A stretch of 64,000 nt of DNA. Origin: OLB9 sp041392785. GTDB lineage: Bacteria > Bacteroidota > Bacteroidia > Chitinophagales > Saprospiraceae. The notes below the pieces were generated by a model, which ran no database searches, was not told the DNA's origin, and worked only from the letters and a program-made list of their open reading frames with translations. The DNA lies in assembly GCA_041392785.1 (NCBI GenBank), contig JAWKLK010000001.1:1-64000 (forward strand), written 5' to 3'. Both the position numbers and the translations under genes were made by a program. The first letter of the stretch is position 1. Every line of letters starts with the position of its first letter. Shown here piece by piece: positions 19,632 through 27,982 of this stretch.

Positions 19632-22197
19632 GGTACCTGAATTATCGCTTGTTGTTTTAATTGGTGTTTCGGGTTCAGGAAAGAGCAGTTTCGCCAAAAA
19701 ACATTTTAAACGAACAGAAATTTTATCTTCTGACGAATGCCGGGCATTGGTTTCAGACGATGAGGATAGTCAATCAGCCACCAATGATGCTTTTGATGTT
19801 TTGTATTACATAGCAGGCAAAAGATTAAAAAGTGGCTTATTAACTGTTATTGATGCGACTAATGTTCAGAAAGAATCTCGCAAGGGACTAATTGAATTAG
19901 GAAGAACATACCATTGTTTGCCTGTTGCTATTGTTCTTGATCTGCCTATGAAAGTTTGCGAAGAAAGAAATCAAAGCAGACCAGACAGAAATTTCGGAGA
20001 ACATGTAATTCGTCAGCAAAATCAGGAATTAAAAAAATCTATCAGGGGATTAAAAGACGAAGGTTTCAGACAAATTTATATTCTGAAATCACTTGAAGAA
20101 GTTGATGCTGTTTTAGAAATCAAAAGAGAGAAATTATACAACGATAAAAAAAATGAAACTGGTCCGTTCGACATCATTGGCGATGTTCACGGATGTTTTG
20201 ATGAATTGCAAGAGCTTCTTTTAAAATTGGGTTATTCTGTAAATCGGACTAATGAACCTGAAAAGAATTTTGGCTTTAGCGTTATTGCTCCTGAAAACAG
20301 AAAAGTAATATTCGTTGGCGATTTGGTTGACCGTGGCCCTGATTCACCAAGTGTTTTGCGTTTGGTAATGAGTATGGTTAATTCAGGTGTTGCTTTTTGT
20401 GTTCCTGGCAACCACGACTTGAAATTACAGAAATACTTAAATGGAAAGCAGGTTCAATTAAAGCACGGATTAGAAGTAACAGTTAGACAAATAGAATCAG
20501 AAACCGCACAATTCAAATCAACAGTAGAGAAATTTCTTTATGGATTAATCAGCCATTATGTATTTGACAATGGTAAATTGGTTGTTGCTCATGCTGGTCT
20601 TAAGGAAGAAATGCAAGGTCGTGGTTCAGGTGCAGTCCGTTCATTCTGTATGTACGGTGAAACAACGGGAGAAATTGATGAATTTGGTCTACCTGTAAGA
20701 CATAATTGGGCAAAAGAATATCGTGGAAAAGCAAAAGTTGTTTATGGACATACTCCAGTTCCTGTAGCAGAATGGTTAAATAAAACTATTGACATTGATA
20801 CTGGCTGTGTGTTTGGCGGTAAACTTACTGCATTGCGTTACCCAGAAGAAGAATTAGTTTCTGTAAAAGCTAAAATGGTTTATTGCGAACCAATAAAACC
20901 AATCAACTTTAATGAAAATCAAAACATACTTAGTTCACAACAAGAGTATGACGATTTATTAAACATTGAAGATGTAACGGGCAAACGGATTGTACAAACA
21001 AGACTTAGAAATAACATCACCATTCGAGAAGAAAACTCCATTGCAGCATTGGAAATAATGAGCCGATTTGCAATTAACCCGAAATGGTTGATTTACCTTC
21101 CACCAACAATGTCGCCTTGTGCGACAAGCGATATTCCTGAATATTTAGAACATCCTGCTCAAGCTTTGAATTACTATAAGAAGCGTGGAATCGAAAAAGT
21201 TGTTTGCGAAGAAAAGCACATGGGTTCAAGAGCTGTATTGGTAATTTGTAAAGACGAAGAAACAGCAACAAAACGTTTTGGAGTTCAAAATGAAGGTATC
21301 GGAATTTGCTATACGAGAACAGGAAGAAACTTTTTCAATGATGCTGAAATTGAAAAGGAATTTGTTGGAAGAGTAAATCAATGTTTGACCAAAACAAATT
21401 TCTGGGAAAAATTCAATACAGACTGGGTTTGTTTAGATGCTGAATTAATGCCTTGGTCTGCAAAAGCACAAGCATTGCTTAAAGACCAGTATGCGGCAGT
21501 TAGTGCAGCCGCTGGTGGAGCTTTGCCTGAAGTTGAAAAAGCTTTTCAATTAGCTTTTGACAGAGGAATAAAAGATGCTTTACCCTCATTAGAAAAATTT
21601 GCAATAAAAAATAATGCGATTTCAAAATATGTAAAAGCATATCAAAATTATTGCTGGACAGTTGACACTATTGACGATTATAAATTAGCTCCTTTTCATA
21701 TTTTGGCAACCGAAGGACAAGTTCACGTTGACAAAACAAATGAATGGCACATGGAAAACATTGCCGAAATCTGTAAAGGCGACACCAAACTATTTATGGC
21801 GACACCTTACAAAATTGTAAATCTAAACGACCAGACTAGTTATGACGAAGCTGTAAACTGGTGGATGGAATTGACAAAAAAAGGCGGAGAAGGAATGGTT
21901 GTAAAACCGTTCGACTTCATATCAATAGGGACAGAAGGTCTTTTACAACCTGCTGTTAAATGCCGAGGAAGTGAATATTTAAGAATTATTTACGGACCTG
22001 AATACGACTTACCTGAAAACATTGAAAGACTAAAAAACCGTGGACTTTCTAGAAAACAATCTTTAGCAATTAGAGAATTTGCTTTAGGCGTTGAAGGACT
22101 AGAACGGTTTGTGAAAAAAGAACCATTGAGACGAATACATGAAAGTGTTTTTGGAGTATTAGCATTAGAAAGCGAAGATGTTGACCCTCGACTTTAA
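19618..22197 (+). CDS. pnkp: Polynucleotide kinase-phosphatase-ligase (RNA repair)
   Basis: An 859-residue trifunctional RNA end-healing and sealing enzyme. The N-terminal 5'-kinase has P-loop GVSGSGKSS (Lys22). The middle Mn-dependent 2',3'-phosphatase of the calcineurin fold has DIIGDVHG (Asp189, His191), VGDLVDRGPDS, PGNHD, HAGLK and VYGHTPV. The C-terminal ligase/adenylyltransferase has motif I EEKHMGSRA (Lys533), LDAELMPW and GGEGMVVKP. It works with Hen1, as in other bacterial Pnkp/Hen1 systems that repair tRNAs cut by ribotoxins. The GTG start at 19618 lies within the end of the RhuM/Fic gene; a second GTG follows at once, so the exact start is uncertain by one codon. Confidence 0.94.
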   Translation: MVEIKVPELSLVVLIGVSGSGKSSFAKKHFKRTEILSSDECRALVSDDEDSQSATNDAFDVLYYIAGKRLKSGLLTVIDATNVQKESRKGLIELGRTYHCLPVAIVLDLPMKVCEERNQSRPDRNFGEHVIRQQNQELKKSIRGLKDEGFRQIYILKSLEEVDAVLEIKREKLYNDKKNETGPFDIIGDVHGCFDELQELLLKLGYSVNRTNEPEKNFGFSVIAPENRKVIFVGDLVDRGPDSPSVLRLVMSMVNSGVAFCVPGNHDLKLQKYLNGKQVQLKHGLEVTVRQIESETAQFKSTVEKFLYGLISHYVFDNGKLVVAHAGLKEEMQGRGSGAVRSFCMYGETTGEIDEFGLPVRHNWAKEYRGKAKVVYGHTPVPVAEWLNKTIDIDTGCVFGGKLTALRYPEEELVSVKAKMVYCEPIKPINFNENQNILSSQQEYDDLLNIEDVTGKRIVQTRLRNNITIREENSIAALEIMSRFAINPKWLIYLPPTMSPCATSDIPEYLEHPAQALNYYKKRGIEKVVCEEKHMGSRAVLVICKDEETATKRFGVQNEGIGICYTRTGRNFFNDAEIEKEFVGRVNQCLTKTNFWEKFNTDWVCLDAELMPWSAKAQALLKDQYAAVSAAAGGALPEVEKAFQLAFDRGIKDALPSLEKFAIKNNAISKYVKAYQNYCWTVDTIDDYKLAPFHILATEGQVHVDKTNEWHMENIAEICKGDTKLFMATPYKIVNLNDQTSYDEAVNWWMELTKKGGEGMVVKPFDFISIGTEGLLQPAVKCRGSEYLRIIYGPEYDLPENIERLKNRGLSRKQSLAIREFALGVEGLERFVKKEPLRRIHESVFGVLALESEDVDPRL

Positions 22198-22411
22198 GCC
22201 AACCCTTTGCACCCACACACATTGCCAAGCCGCACAAGCCTATGCACTGACCAAAGCTTGCCAAAGAGTATGTGTGCCCAATCGCACAGTGGACAAGAAA
22301 GCACTGGCGTTAACACAAGTTCGCAAAAGTGGCGCTTCAGTGCTCCGCAGAAATATTTGTGATGATAATCGCCACCTTCGCCAAGCTCGAAACTACCATA
22401 ACCTATAAAAA
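22198..22411. other. GC-richer spacer after the RNA-repair operon
   Basis: 214 nt rich in CA, GCC and GCAC motifs, unlike the AT-rich neighbours, with a 7-bp inverted repeat (CACACAT near 22213, ATGTGTG near 22270). The texture resembles 17100-17230 upstream of hen1. No convincing gene is present; an open frame across it has no family signature. It may mark the junction of a transferred block. Confidence 0.4.
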
Positions 22412-23110
22412 ATGAATAAAATAGTATATTTAGCAACCTTGACGTTCTTATCATGCAATGTTTTCCAATCAAATTATGATCACAACAAACTGAATAAGTT
22501 AACTTTTACGGTAGAATCTAAGTTTGATGAATTACCTGAAATGATGAATCAAATTGAGTCATACATTGAAAAAATTGATAGCACAGGTCTCACAGATTCA
22601 TTTAAAATAAAATTTCAAACACTTCTTATGGAAAAAGCTGAAAGAGAGTCCAAGTATCCAAATGAAATTTACATTGAGGCTATTAAAGATGATTGGCAAA
22701 GACAACGATATTTTGAAAATAAATACACAAATAAATTGAGATACTCTCCTAAAAAGGATTCTATAAGTATAATAAACTATGTCACAAATGAATTTGAATT
22801 CGGTTTAAAACTGAATAGAGATAACTGTACCTACACAATTGAAGTTGATAATGAAAAAAGAAAAGTAATTCATGGATACAATTGTTATTTCGTCAAACTT
22901 ACTGAGTTCAGTGGTGATCAAGAGTTTATTGATATGATGGGTAGTACGGTTTATGAAATGTGGGTAACAACAAAGATTAACATTCCAATTTATTTAGTTT
23001 TGAAAAATGACTGCAAGATTGAAGAAAATTTTTTTCCTCTTGAAACAAAAATGTATCAATCTAAATCAAAAAACAATTATCACATCTACATGATCAAGGA
23101 AATTAAGTAA
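22412..23110 (+). CDS. Hypothetical lipoprotein
   Basis: A 232-residue protein that I do not recognise. The N-terminus MNKIVYLATLTFLSCNVF is a short lipoprotein signal with lipobox LSC (Cys15), so it is probably anchored in the envelope. The rest is lysine- and glutamate-rich and soluble, with a predicted helical N-terminal third and a beta-rich remainder (EFEFGLKLNRDNCTYTIEVDNEKRKVIHGYNCYFVKL). This could be a DUF-type beta-sandwich with a Cys pair. It stands alone between two intergenic gaps with no partner gene on its strand. Confidence 0.7.
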   Translation: MNKIVYLATLTFLSCNVFQSNYDHNKLNKLTFTVESKFDELPEMMNQIESYIEKIDSTGLTDSFKIKFQTLLMEKAERESKYPNEIYIEAIKDDWQRQRYFENKYTNKLRYSPKKDSISIINYVTNEFEFGLKLNRDNCTYTIEVDNEKRKVIHGYNCYFVKLTEFSGDQEFIDMMGSTVYEMWVTTKINIPIYLVLKNDCKIEENFFPLETKMYQSKSKNNYHIYMIKEIK

Positions 23111-23286
23111 TCCAGATGTACCTGACGTTAGTGGTAATTCCCCTTTTCTCGATCAAAATTAATTTCTTGTGCAAATGAAAACTATGAAAAAATAGTTTAA
23201 AAACTAGTTTCAGGATAATTTTACTTATTTTTGATATTAATTTTTGAAAAGACAGCCGTTCGCTCCCTGTCAATAAAAATACATCA

Positions 23287-23673
23287 ATGCCACTAAATGA
23301 GAAAATCAAAGATTTTTTTCATCCAAAAGATTTGAATAAAAGAGACTTGGATTATCATTCCAGAATGGTAAAAATGTCAATTGTCCCACTTATTGTTTAT
23401 TCATTACTATTTGCTTATTTCTTTAGCATTCGTGCATTCCCATTACTTCCAGTAGTTGGGTTTTCAATATTCATGTATATTATCTTCATTATAACTATTT
23501 TTTTTCGAAAATATGTGGTGGCTATGTTATTCGGTACTGTTATCGGAATATTTATAAATTATTATTTGACATTCCAGTTTGGTTGGGCATATGGATTTCA
23601 ATTTCATATTTTTCCATCTGTTATTTTGGCTGGTAGTGCGTTTAGGGGCACTTCTATCGCAAAATATATATAG
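23287..23673 (+). pseudogene. Adenylate cyclase, 5' fragment (membrane part), cut by an IS
   Basis: 128 codons giving a short cytoplasmic N-terminus followed by about four hydrophobic segments (SIVPLIVYSLLFAYFF, LLPVVGFSIFMYIIFIITIFF, VVAMLFGTVIGIFINYYL and a partial one). It ends at a TAG exactly where the insertion sequence begins. The missing remainder, with further membrane helices and the catalytic domain, resumes after the IS at about 24958. This is therefore the amputated membrane domain of a class III cyclase rather than a separate small membrane protein. Confidence 0.75.
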
Positions 23674-23733
23674 TACTCCCCAAAAACTAGACCACTTGCT
23701 TAATAAAATTTAAAACACTAAATTTACATCAAA

Positions 23734-24027
23734 ATGGCAAGTAGAATGAATGGTAAACGCAGAAAGTTAACCGCCGAATTTAAGACAAAGGTTGTATTAG
23801 AAGCACTCAAAGAAAAGATGACTTTAGCTGAGCTTTCGCAGAAATACGAGGTATCTGGAACTCAAATAAGCACATGGAAGAGTGATTTTTTAAAAAATGC
23901 TCATGTTGCTTTTGGCACAAAAAATGACAACGAGAATAAAGTTGAAACAGAGACACAACGGCTATATTCCAAAATTGGTCAATTGCAAATGGAGAATGAT
24001 TTTTTAAAAAAGTGTTGGGATGATTAG
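23734..24027 (+). CDS. IS3-family transposase OrfA
   Basis: A 97-residue helix-turn-helix protein (KRRKLTAEFKTKVVLEALKEKMTLAELSQKYEVSGTQISTWKSDFL), followed by a leucine-zipper-like end (IGQLQMENDFLKK). It binds the IS ends. It overlaps orfB by 8 nt. A slippery A-AAA-AAG stretch (about 24005-24012) is present near its end. However, a -1 slip there runs into TGA after three codons, and orfB lies in the other frame, so the usual OrfAB fusion is not supported by this sequence. Confidence 0.92.
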   Translation: MASRMNGKRRKLTAEFKTKVVLEALKEKMTLAELSQKYEVSGTQISTWKSDFLKNAHVAFGTKNDNENKVETETQRLYSKIGQLQMENDFLKKCWDD

Positions 24028-24889
24028 TACCGAACATAAGCAAGAAATGCTAAGTCAAGTTGAATCTCCTCTTAGTATGCGAAGTAAATGTGTATTACTT
24101 TCGCTAAATCGATCGAGCCAATATTATACCAAGAAGACTGATGAAAGCGATTTGAATCTTGAGTTGATGGCACATATGGATAGGATGTACACTGATCATC
24201 CAGAATACGGTGCAGAGCGTATGCATACATGGCTTACAATGGATTTAGGATTTGCAGTGAATATCAAACGTATAAATCGCTTGTATTATGAGGTTATGGG
24301 ACTTAAATCACTTATGCCAGGCCCACACACCTCTAGGATTAGCCCAGAGCATAAGAAATATCCATATTTACTTAGGCATCTGCCAATAACTGCTCCCAAT
24401 CAAGTCTGGATGGCAGATATTACATACATCCCCATGCCCAAAGGATATATGTATTTAATAGCATTTATAGATGTATTCAGTAGGAAAATCTTACACTGGG
24501 ATGTGTCTAACTCCATGAGCTCAATATGGTGTTGCAATGTATTAGAGGATTGTATAGAAAAACATGGTCGCCCAACGATTATAAACACAGATCAAGGCAG
24601 TCAATTCACCTCAGACGACTTTGTATATAGAGTAATAAATAATGGCATAAAACTTAGTATGGACGGCCAAGGCCGAGCAAAAGACAATATATACATAGAA
24701 CGATTTTGGAGGACAATCAAGTACGAACACATATACATACGTCCATCTCAAGACGCAGAGCAATTAAGAAAAGGAATAGGGTGGTATATAGACTGGTATA
24801 ATGCGCAAAGAAGACACACGGAATTAAATAATAACACTCCAAACACTGTGTTCAATTCATATCATGAACCAGTTAAATCGGCCGCATAA
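24020..24889 (+). CDS. IS3-family transposase OrfB (DDE integrase)
   Basis: A 289-residue rve/DDE integrase. HTH_21-type N-terminus (HPEYGAERMHTWLTMDLGF), then the catalytic triad in VWMADITYI, IINTDQGSQFTS and IERFWRTIKYEHIY. It ends with the family tail WYIDWYNAQRRHTELNNNTP. It catalyses cut-and-copy transposition of the element. The start ATG lies within orfA (8-nt overlap), suggesting coupled translation rather than frameshifting. Confidence 0.95.
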   Translation: MISTEHKQEMLSQVESPLSMRSKCVLLSLNRSSQYYTKKTDESDLNLELMAHMDRMYTDHPEYGAERMHTWLTMDLGFAVNIKRINRLYYEVMGLKSLMPGPHTSRISPEHKKYPYLLRHLPITAPNQVWMADITYIPMPKGYMYLIAFIDVFSRKILHWDVSNSMSSIWCCNVLEDCIEKHGRPTIINTDQGSQFTSDDFVYRVINNGIKLSMDGQGRAKDNIYIERFWRTIKYEHIYIRPSQDAEQLRKGIGWYIDWYNAQRRHTELNNNTPNTVFNSYHEPVKSAA

Positions 24890-25792
24890 ATGACAATTTT
24901 TATAAATTATTTTTTAACTAATTTAATGGCTAAGTGGTTTAATTTATGGGGGGAGTATAATACCATTGGTATTCTTGGCGTTACTTCGATTATATTACTT
25001 GGAATTCTCAGTTACAATATAACTCCAAACTTCATTCCACCTGAAGGGCATTATATTTTTTTATTAACCTTTAATTTGACAGCTGCGCTCTTTGGCCCTA
25101 CCATCCCGATGATTTCATCACTGATTAAGGCAGAAAAACTTGAAGATGATCTTGAAATTTCAAATAAAGAGAATGAGTTATTATTACATAATATTATTCC
25201 AGCGTCCATAGTTTATGAGCTTAAAAGTGATAAGAAAACAACGGTAAAACTATATGAACAAACGTCTATTCTTTTTGCTGACCTTGTAAATTTTACTGAA
25301 TTTTCGAAAAACATATCCCCTCATCGATTAGTGAGCGTATTAAATGGATTGTTTTGTAAATTTGATGATTTGACGGAAATGCATGAATTGGAAAAGATTA
25401 AAACCATAGGTGACGCATATATGGTTGCCTCTGGGGTGCCAATAGAAAAAATAAACCATGCATATGATTTGTTCAAATTTGCTCAAGACATGCTTATTAG
25501 TTTAGAGCATTATAATAAAGAAAACGAATTAAACTTCCAACTGCGCATAGGCATTCATTCAGGTCCTATTGTTGCTGGCATTATTGGCAAAAAAAAATTC
25601 AGTTATGACTTGTGGGGTGATACGGTTAATATGGCTGCCAGAATGGAATCTAACGGGCAAATAGGGAAAATACAAGTATCGGAGAATACCTACCAATTAT
25701 TAAAAGATGATTTTACTTTTGAGAAAGTGCCAAATGTTGAGATTAAAGGCAAGGGAATAATGGATGTTTATGTATGGCCCCATGCATCTTGA
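24890..25792 (+). CDS. Adenylate cyclase, 3' fragment with catalytic domain, started by the IS end
   Basis: A 300-codon frame whose first 22 or so residues are read from the IS right end; cyclase sequence follows. Two hydrophobic segments (IGILGVTSIILLGIL; YIFLLTFNLTAALFG) and a helical linker lead to a complete class III cyclase domain (about residues 110-300). Both metal-binding aspartates are present (LFADLVNFTEF and KTIGDAYM). The Lys of KTIGD and the Asp of YDLWGDTVN point to ATP rather than GTP. The intact parent would have had about six membrane helices and then this domain. Because the IS supplies an in-frame ATG, a truncated but possibly active cyclase could be made. The original gene is broken. 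Confidence 0.85.
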   Translation: MTIFINYFLTNLMAKWFNLWGEYNTIGILGVTSIILLGILSYNITPNFIPPEGHYIFLLTFNLTAALFGPTIPMISSLIKAEKLEDDLEISNKENELLLHNIIPASIVYELKSDKKTTVKLYEQTSILFADLVNFTEFSKNISPHRLVSVLNGLFCKFDDLTEMHELEKIKTIGDAYMVASGVPIEKINHAYDLFKFAQDMLISLEHYNKENELNFQLRIGIHSGPIVAGIIGKKKFSYDLWGDTVNMAARMESNGQIGKIQVSENTYQLLKDDFTFEKVPNVEIKGKGIMDVYVWPHAS

Positions 25793-25994
25793 TCAATTAT
25801 AATATTCGATTGAATGGAGTTGCTAGGATTTCCTTACATATGTCAATTGGAAGTTTCATCTGAAGGAAACAAAGACTCTGAAATGGATACACATTTTTTG
25901 ATTTAATGGAAAATGCAGTAGAAGATTATCCTGTTCAATATACCATATTTATCTAATTGAACCGAAATTTCATCGATAAAAAACTTATGTTCGT

Positions 25995-26021
25995 ATAGTA
26001 CTATCCTTAAAATGGTACTAT
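25995..26021. promoter_or_regulatory. Putative PadR operator
   Basis: ATAGTAC (25995-26001) and GTACTAT (26015-26021) form a perfect 7-bp inverted repeat with a 13-nt spacer. The left half is itself part of the palindrome ATAGTACTAT. The GTAC-centred half-sites resemble known PadR-type operators, and the site abuts the -33 element of the padR promoter. Autorepression is inferred. Confidence 0.55.
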
Positions 26022-26024
26022 GTA

Positions 26025-26055
26025 TTGCACAATACTAAAATCTGACCTACCTTTG
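26025..26055 (+). promoter_or_regulatory. Promoter of the padR-pspC operon
   Basis: TTG at 26025-26027, 20 nt, then TACCTTTG at 26048-26055. This fits the Bacteroidota -33/-7 promoter exactly in both boxes. It leaves a leader of about 20 nt before the ATG at 26081. Confidence 0.75.
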
Positions 26056-26080
26056 CCCTGTAATTATTAACGCTAAATAC

Positions 26081-26452
26081 ATGGACGATTTTGATTTAAA
26101 ATTGGAAAACACCAAAGCTCAAATGCGGAAAGGCGTTTTGGAGCTCTGTGTGTTATCTATTATTGCAAAAGAAGAAGCGTACCCCACGGATATCATCAAT
26201 AAGCTCAAAAATTCAAAACTTATTGTTGTCGAAGGTACCATTTACCCATTACTCAATAGACTCAAAGATGCCAATTTACTTGAGTACAATTGGAAGGAGT
26301 CTAAATCAGGTCCGCCACGCAAGTATTATCAAATCACTTCCAAAGGTGGTGAATTTCTCGAAAACCTTCAGGGCACCTGGCAAGATCTTATAGATGCAGT
26401 ACAACATTCTCAAAATTTTCAAAATTCTTCAATAGATGAACAAGACATTTAA
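26081..26452 (+). CDS. PadR-family transcriptional regulator
   Basis: A 123-residue winged-helix regulator with the PadR hallmark GVLELCVLSIIAKEEAYPTDIINKL, then VVEGTIYPLLNRLKDANLLEYNWKESKSGPPRKYYQITSKG. It overlaps the next gene (PspC domain) by 17 nt, so the two are co-translated. In Bacteroidota this pairing with a PspC protein is common and suggests control of an envelope-stress module. A GTAC-centred inverted repeat overlaps the promoter region just upstream. Confidence 0.93.
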   Translation: MDDFDLKLENTKAQMRKGVLELCVLSIIAKEEAYPTDIINKLKNSKLIVVEGTIYPLLNRLKDANLLEYNWKESKSGPPRKYYQITSKGGEFLENLQGTWQDLIDAVQHSQNFQNSSIDEQDI

Positions 26453-27092
26453 CATAAACTTAGGCGGTTTTCCATTTTCGATTGACGAAGACGCATACAG
26501 CTATATTTCTGATTATCTATCTTCCATAAGGAGACATTTTTCAACATCCGAAGGATGCGATGAAATTTTATACGATATTGAAGTGCGTATGGCAGAATTA
26601 TTTCAAGATGCCCTAAGAGGCAGAACCATCATCGGGATGAAAGAAGTTGATGATGTCATAGCCATACTAGGAAAACCCGAAGACTTTGGTGCTGAACCGT
26701 TAGAAAACACCTTTACCAGTTACCAAGGTGGTAGCCAAACAAAATACAACGATCACATAGGAGTTGGCAAAAGGTTATTCAGAGACCCTGATGATAAAAA
26801 AATAGCAGGCGTATGTTCTGGGATATCGGCATATTTCGGTATTGCAGACCCAATCTGGATAAGACTGGCTTTTATACTTCTAGTTGTTATGGGTGGTGTG
26901 GGCGTGATACCATATATATTATTGTGGTTTTTGGTACCAGAAGCATCATCATCTAGCGACAAACTCGCTATGAAAGGTGAGCCAACCACCATCCAAAATA
27001 TTGCCAACCTGGTAGAAAAGGAAATCACAGAATTGGGCGAGCAAATAAATCAATGGAGTCAGGACATCGGCAATAAAAAAAAAGTAATGTAA
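26436..27092 (+). CDS. PspC domain protein, N-terminal part (frame lost at an A9 tract)
   Basis: 218 residues. Residues about 1-100 form the leader region often found before PspC in Bacteroidota (MNKTFNINLGGFPFSIDEDAYSYI, then GRTIIGMKEVDDVIAILGKPEDFG). Residues about 110-165 form the PspC domain itself (RLFRDPDDKKIAGVCSGISAYFGIADPIWIRLAFILLVVMGGVGVIPYILLWFLVPEA), with one or two membrane helices. The frame ends right after nine A's (27075-27083). With ten A's it would continue straight into the downstream membrane protein at 27093-27982, giving one protein of about 510 residues. The family usually has that longer form. Confidence 0.88.
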   Translation: MNKTFNINLGGFPFSIDEDAYSYISDYLSSIRRHFSTSEGCDEILYDIEVRMAELFQDALRGRTIIGMKEVDDVIAILGKPEDFGAEPLENTFTSYQGGSQTKYNDHIGVGKRLFRDPDDKKIAGVCSGISAYFGIADPIWIRLAFILLVVMGGVGVIPYILLWFLVPEASSSSDKLAMKGEPTTIQNIANLVEKEITELGEQINQWSQDIGNKKKVM

Positions 27093-27982
27093 CGGCGGAT
27101 TCTGTAAATGCAAGCAGTTTCCTTCATAAAACCATCAATACATTTGGAAGTGTTTTAGGTTCTATCTTTCGATTTGCATTCAAGTCATTCAAAGCTTTTT
27201 TTACTGTTATTGCTATCATTTTTATATCCGCATTGGCTATAGCTTGGACTGGTGTAGTCGGCGGAAGCATAGTATCCTATCCTGCCTGGGTTATGTTGGG
27301 ACCACATCAAAGTTGGATTTCAATCCTTGGCGTAATAGCAGCCATAGGGGTCATTACTATTCCTATATTATGGATTATTTTCGGTGTATCTAGGATGGCG
27401 TTCAAATTTAGACCAAAACCTTCCATCATGAATTACTTGCTTTTTACGTGGATAGTTTGCATAGTTTTGACATCATTTACAATTATGAAAACTATAAAAG
27501 AGTATTCAATGGAAGCAATAGACCAGAATAACATGACCTTGAGTAGTATCTCAGAAAATCTGATTACCATAAAAGCAGATGGTAATAGTGAGCATACTTT
27601 ACGTTTAAATTTTGGTCCTTTGCAATTTCTCAATAATGATGGATTCAATGCAAAAGAATGGGTTATACCGGTTACAGAAGTAGTAGTGCGAAAACATCAC
27701 GATGCCAATACTGTCAAAGTGACCAAAAAATTGCTTGCACGAGGAAGTTCCAATTATGATGCAAAAGAAAATCTTAAAAAGATTTCAACTGAAGTAACCC
27801 AATCTGGAAATATCATCTATGTACCACAAGGAATCATCTTAGGTCCTAATGAAAGATTCAGAGACCAAAGGTTAGTTTTAGAATTTGATGTACCAATAAG
27901 TATGCAAGTAGAAATCGACCCAAATCTCCAACTAAGATCATATCAAGTTGAAGAAATGGATGGCATTAAAACAAAATTCTAG
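27093..27982 (+). CDS. PspC protein, C-terminal part (same gene in the next frame)
   Basis: An open frame continuous with the PspC gene if one A is added at 27075-27083. It encodes a linker (NASSFLHKTINTFGSVLGSIFRFAFKSFKAFF), about three hydrophobic segments (TVIAIIFISALAIAWTGVVGGS; SILGVIAAIGVITIPILWIIFG; YLLFTWIVCIVLTSF) and a soluble beta-rich C-terminal domain ending EVEEMDGIKTKF-like. No good ATG is near the start; a TTG at 27233 is possible but would sit within a membrane helix. It is therefore best read as part of the upstream gene. Its stop overlaps the convergent gene at 27979 by 4 nt. Confidence 0.75.

Larger units (their letters stand above)
23674..24957 (+). mobile_element. IS3-family insertion sequence
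   Basis: About 1.28 kb carrying orfA and orfB. The ends are imperfect inverted repeats: TACTCCCC at 23674 matches GGGGAGTA ending at 24957, with homology extending inward through a CCACTT/AAGTGG block. Flanking triplets are TAG on the left and TAA on the right, so no exact target duplication is seen. The element lies within an adenylate cyclase gene. It appears otherwise complete, with all transposase catalytic residues, and could be recent. Confidence 0.85.

Noticed and set aside
22200..22330. Integron attC site after pnkp
   Set aside because: Motifs like GCGTTAAC occur, but no RYYYAAC/GTTRRRY pair with a matching imperfect palindrome could be built; no integrase gene is in the window.
22178..22472. 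Short frames on both strands between pnkp and the lipoprotein gene
   Set aside because: Composition follows the GC-rich spacer and there is no recognisable domain or consistent start.
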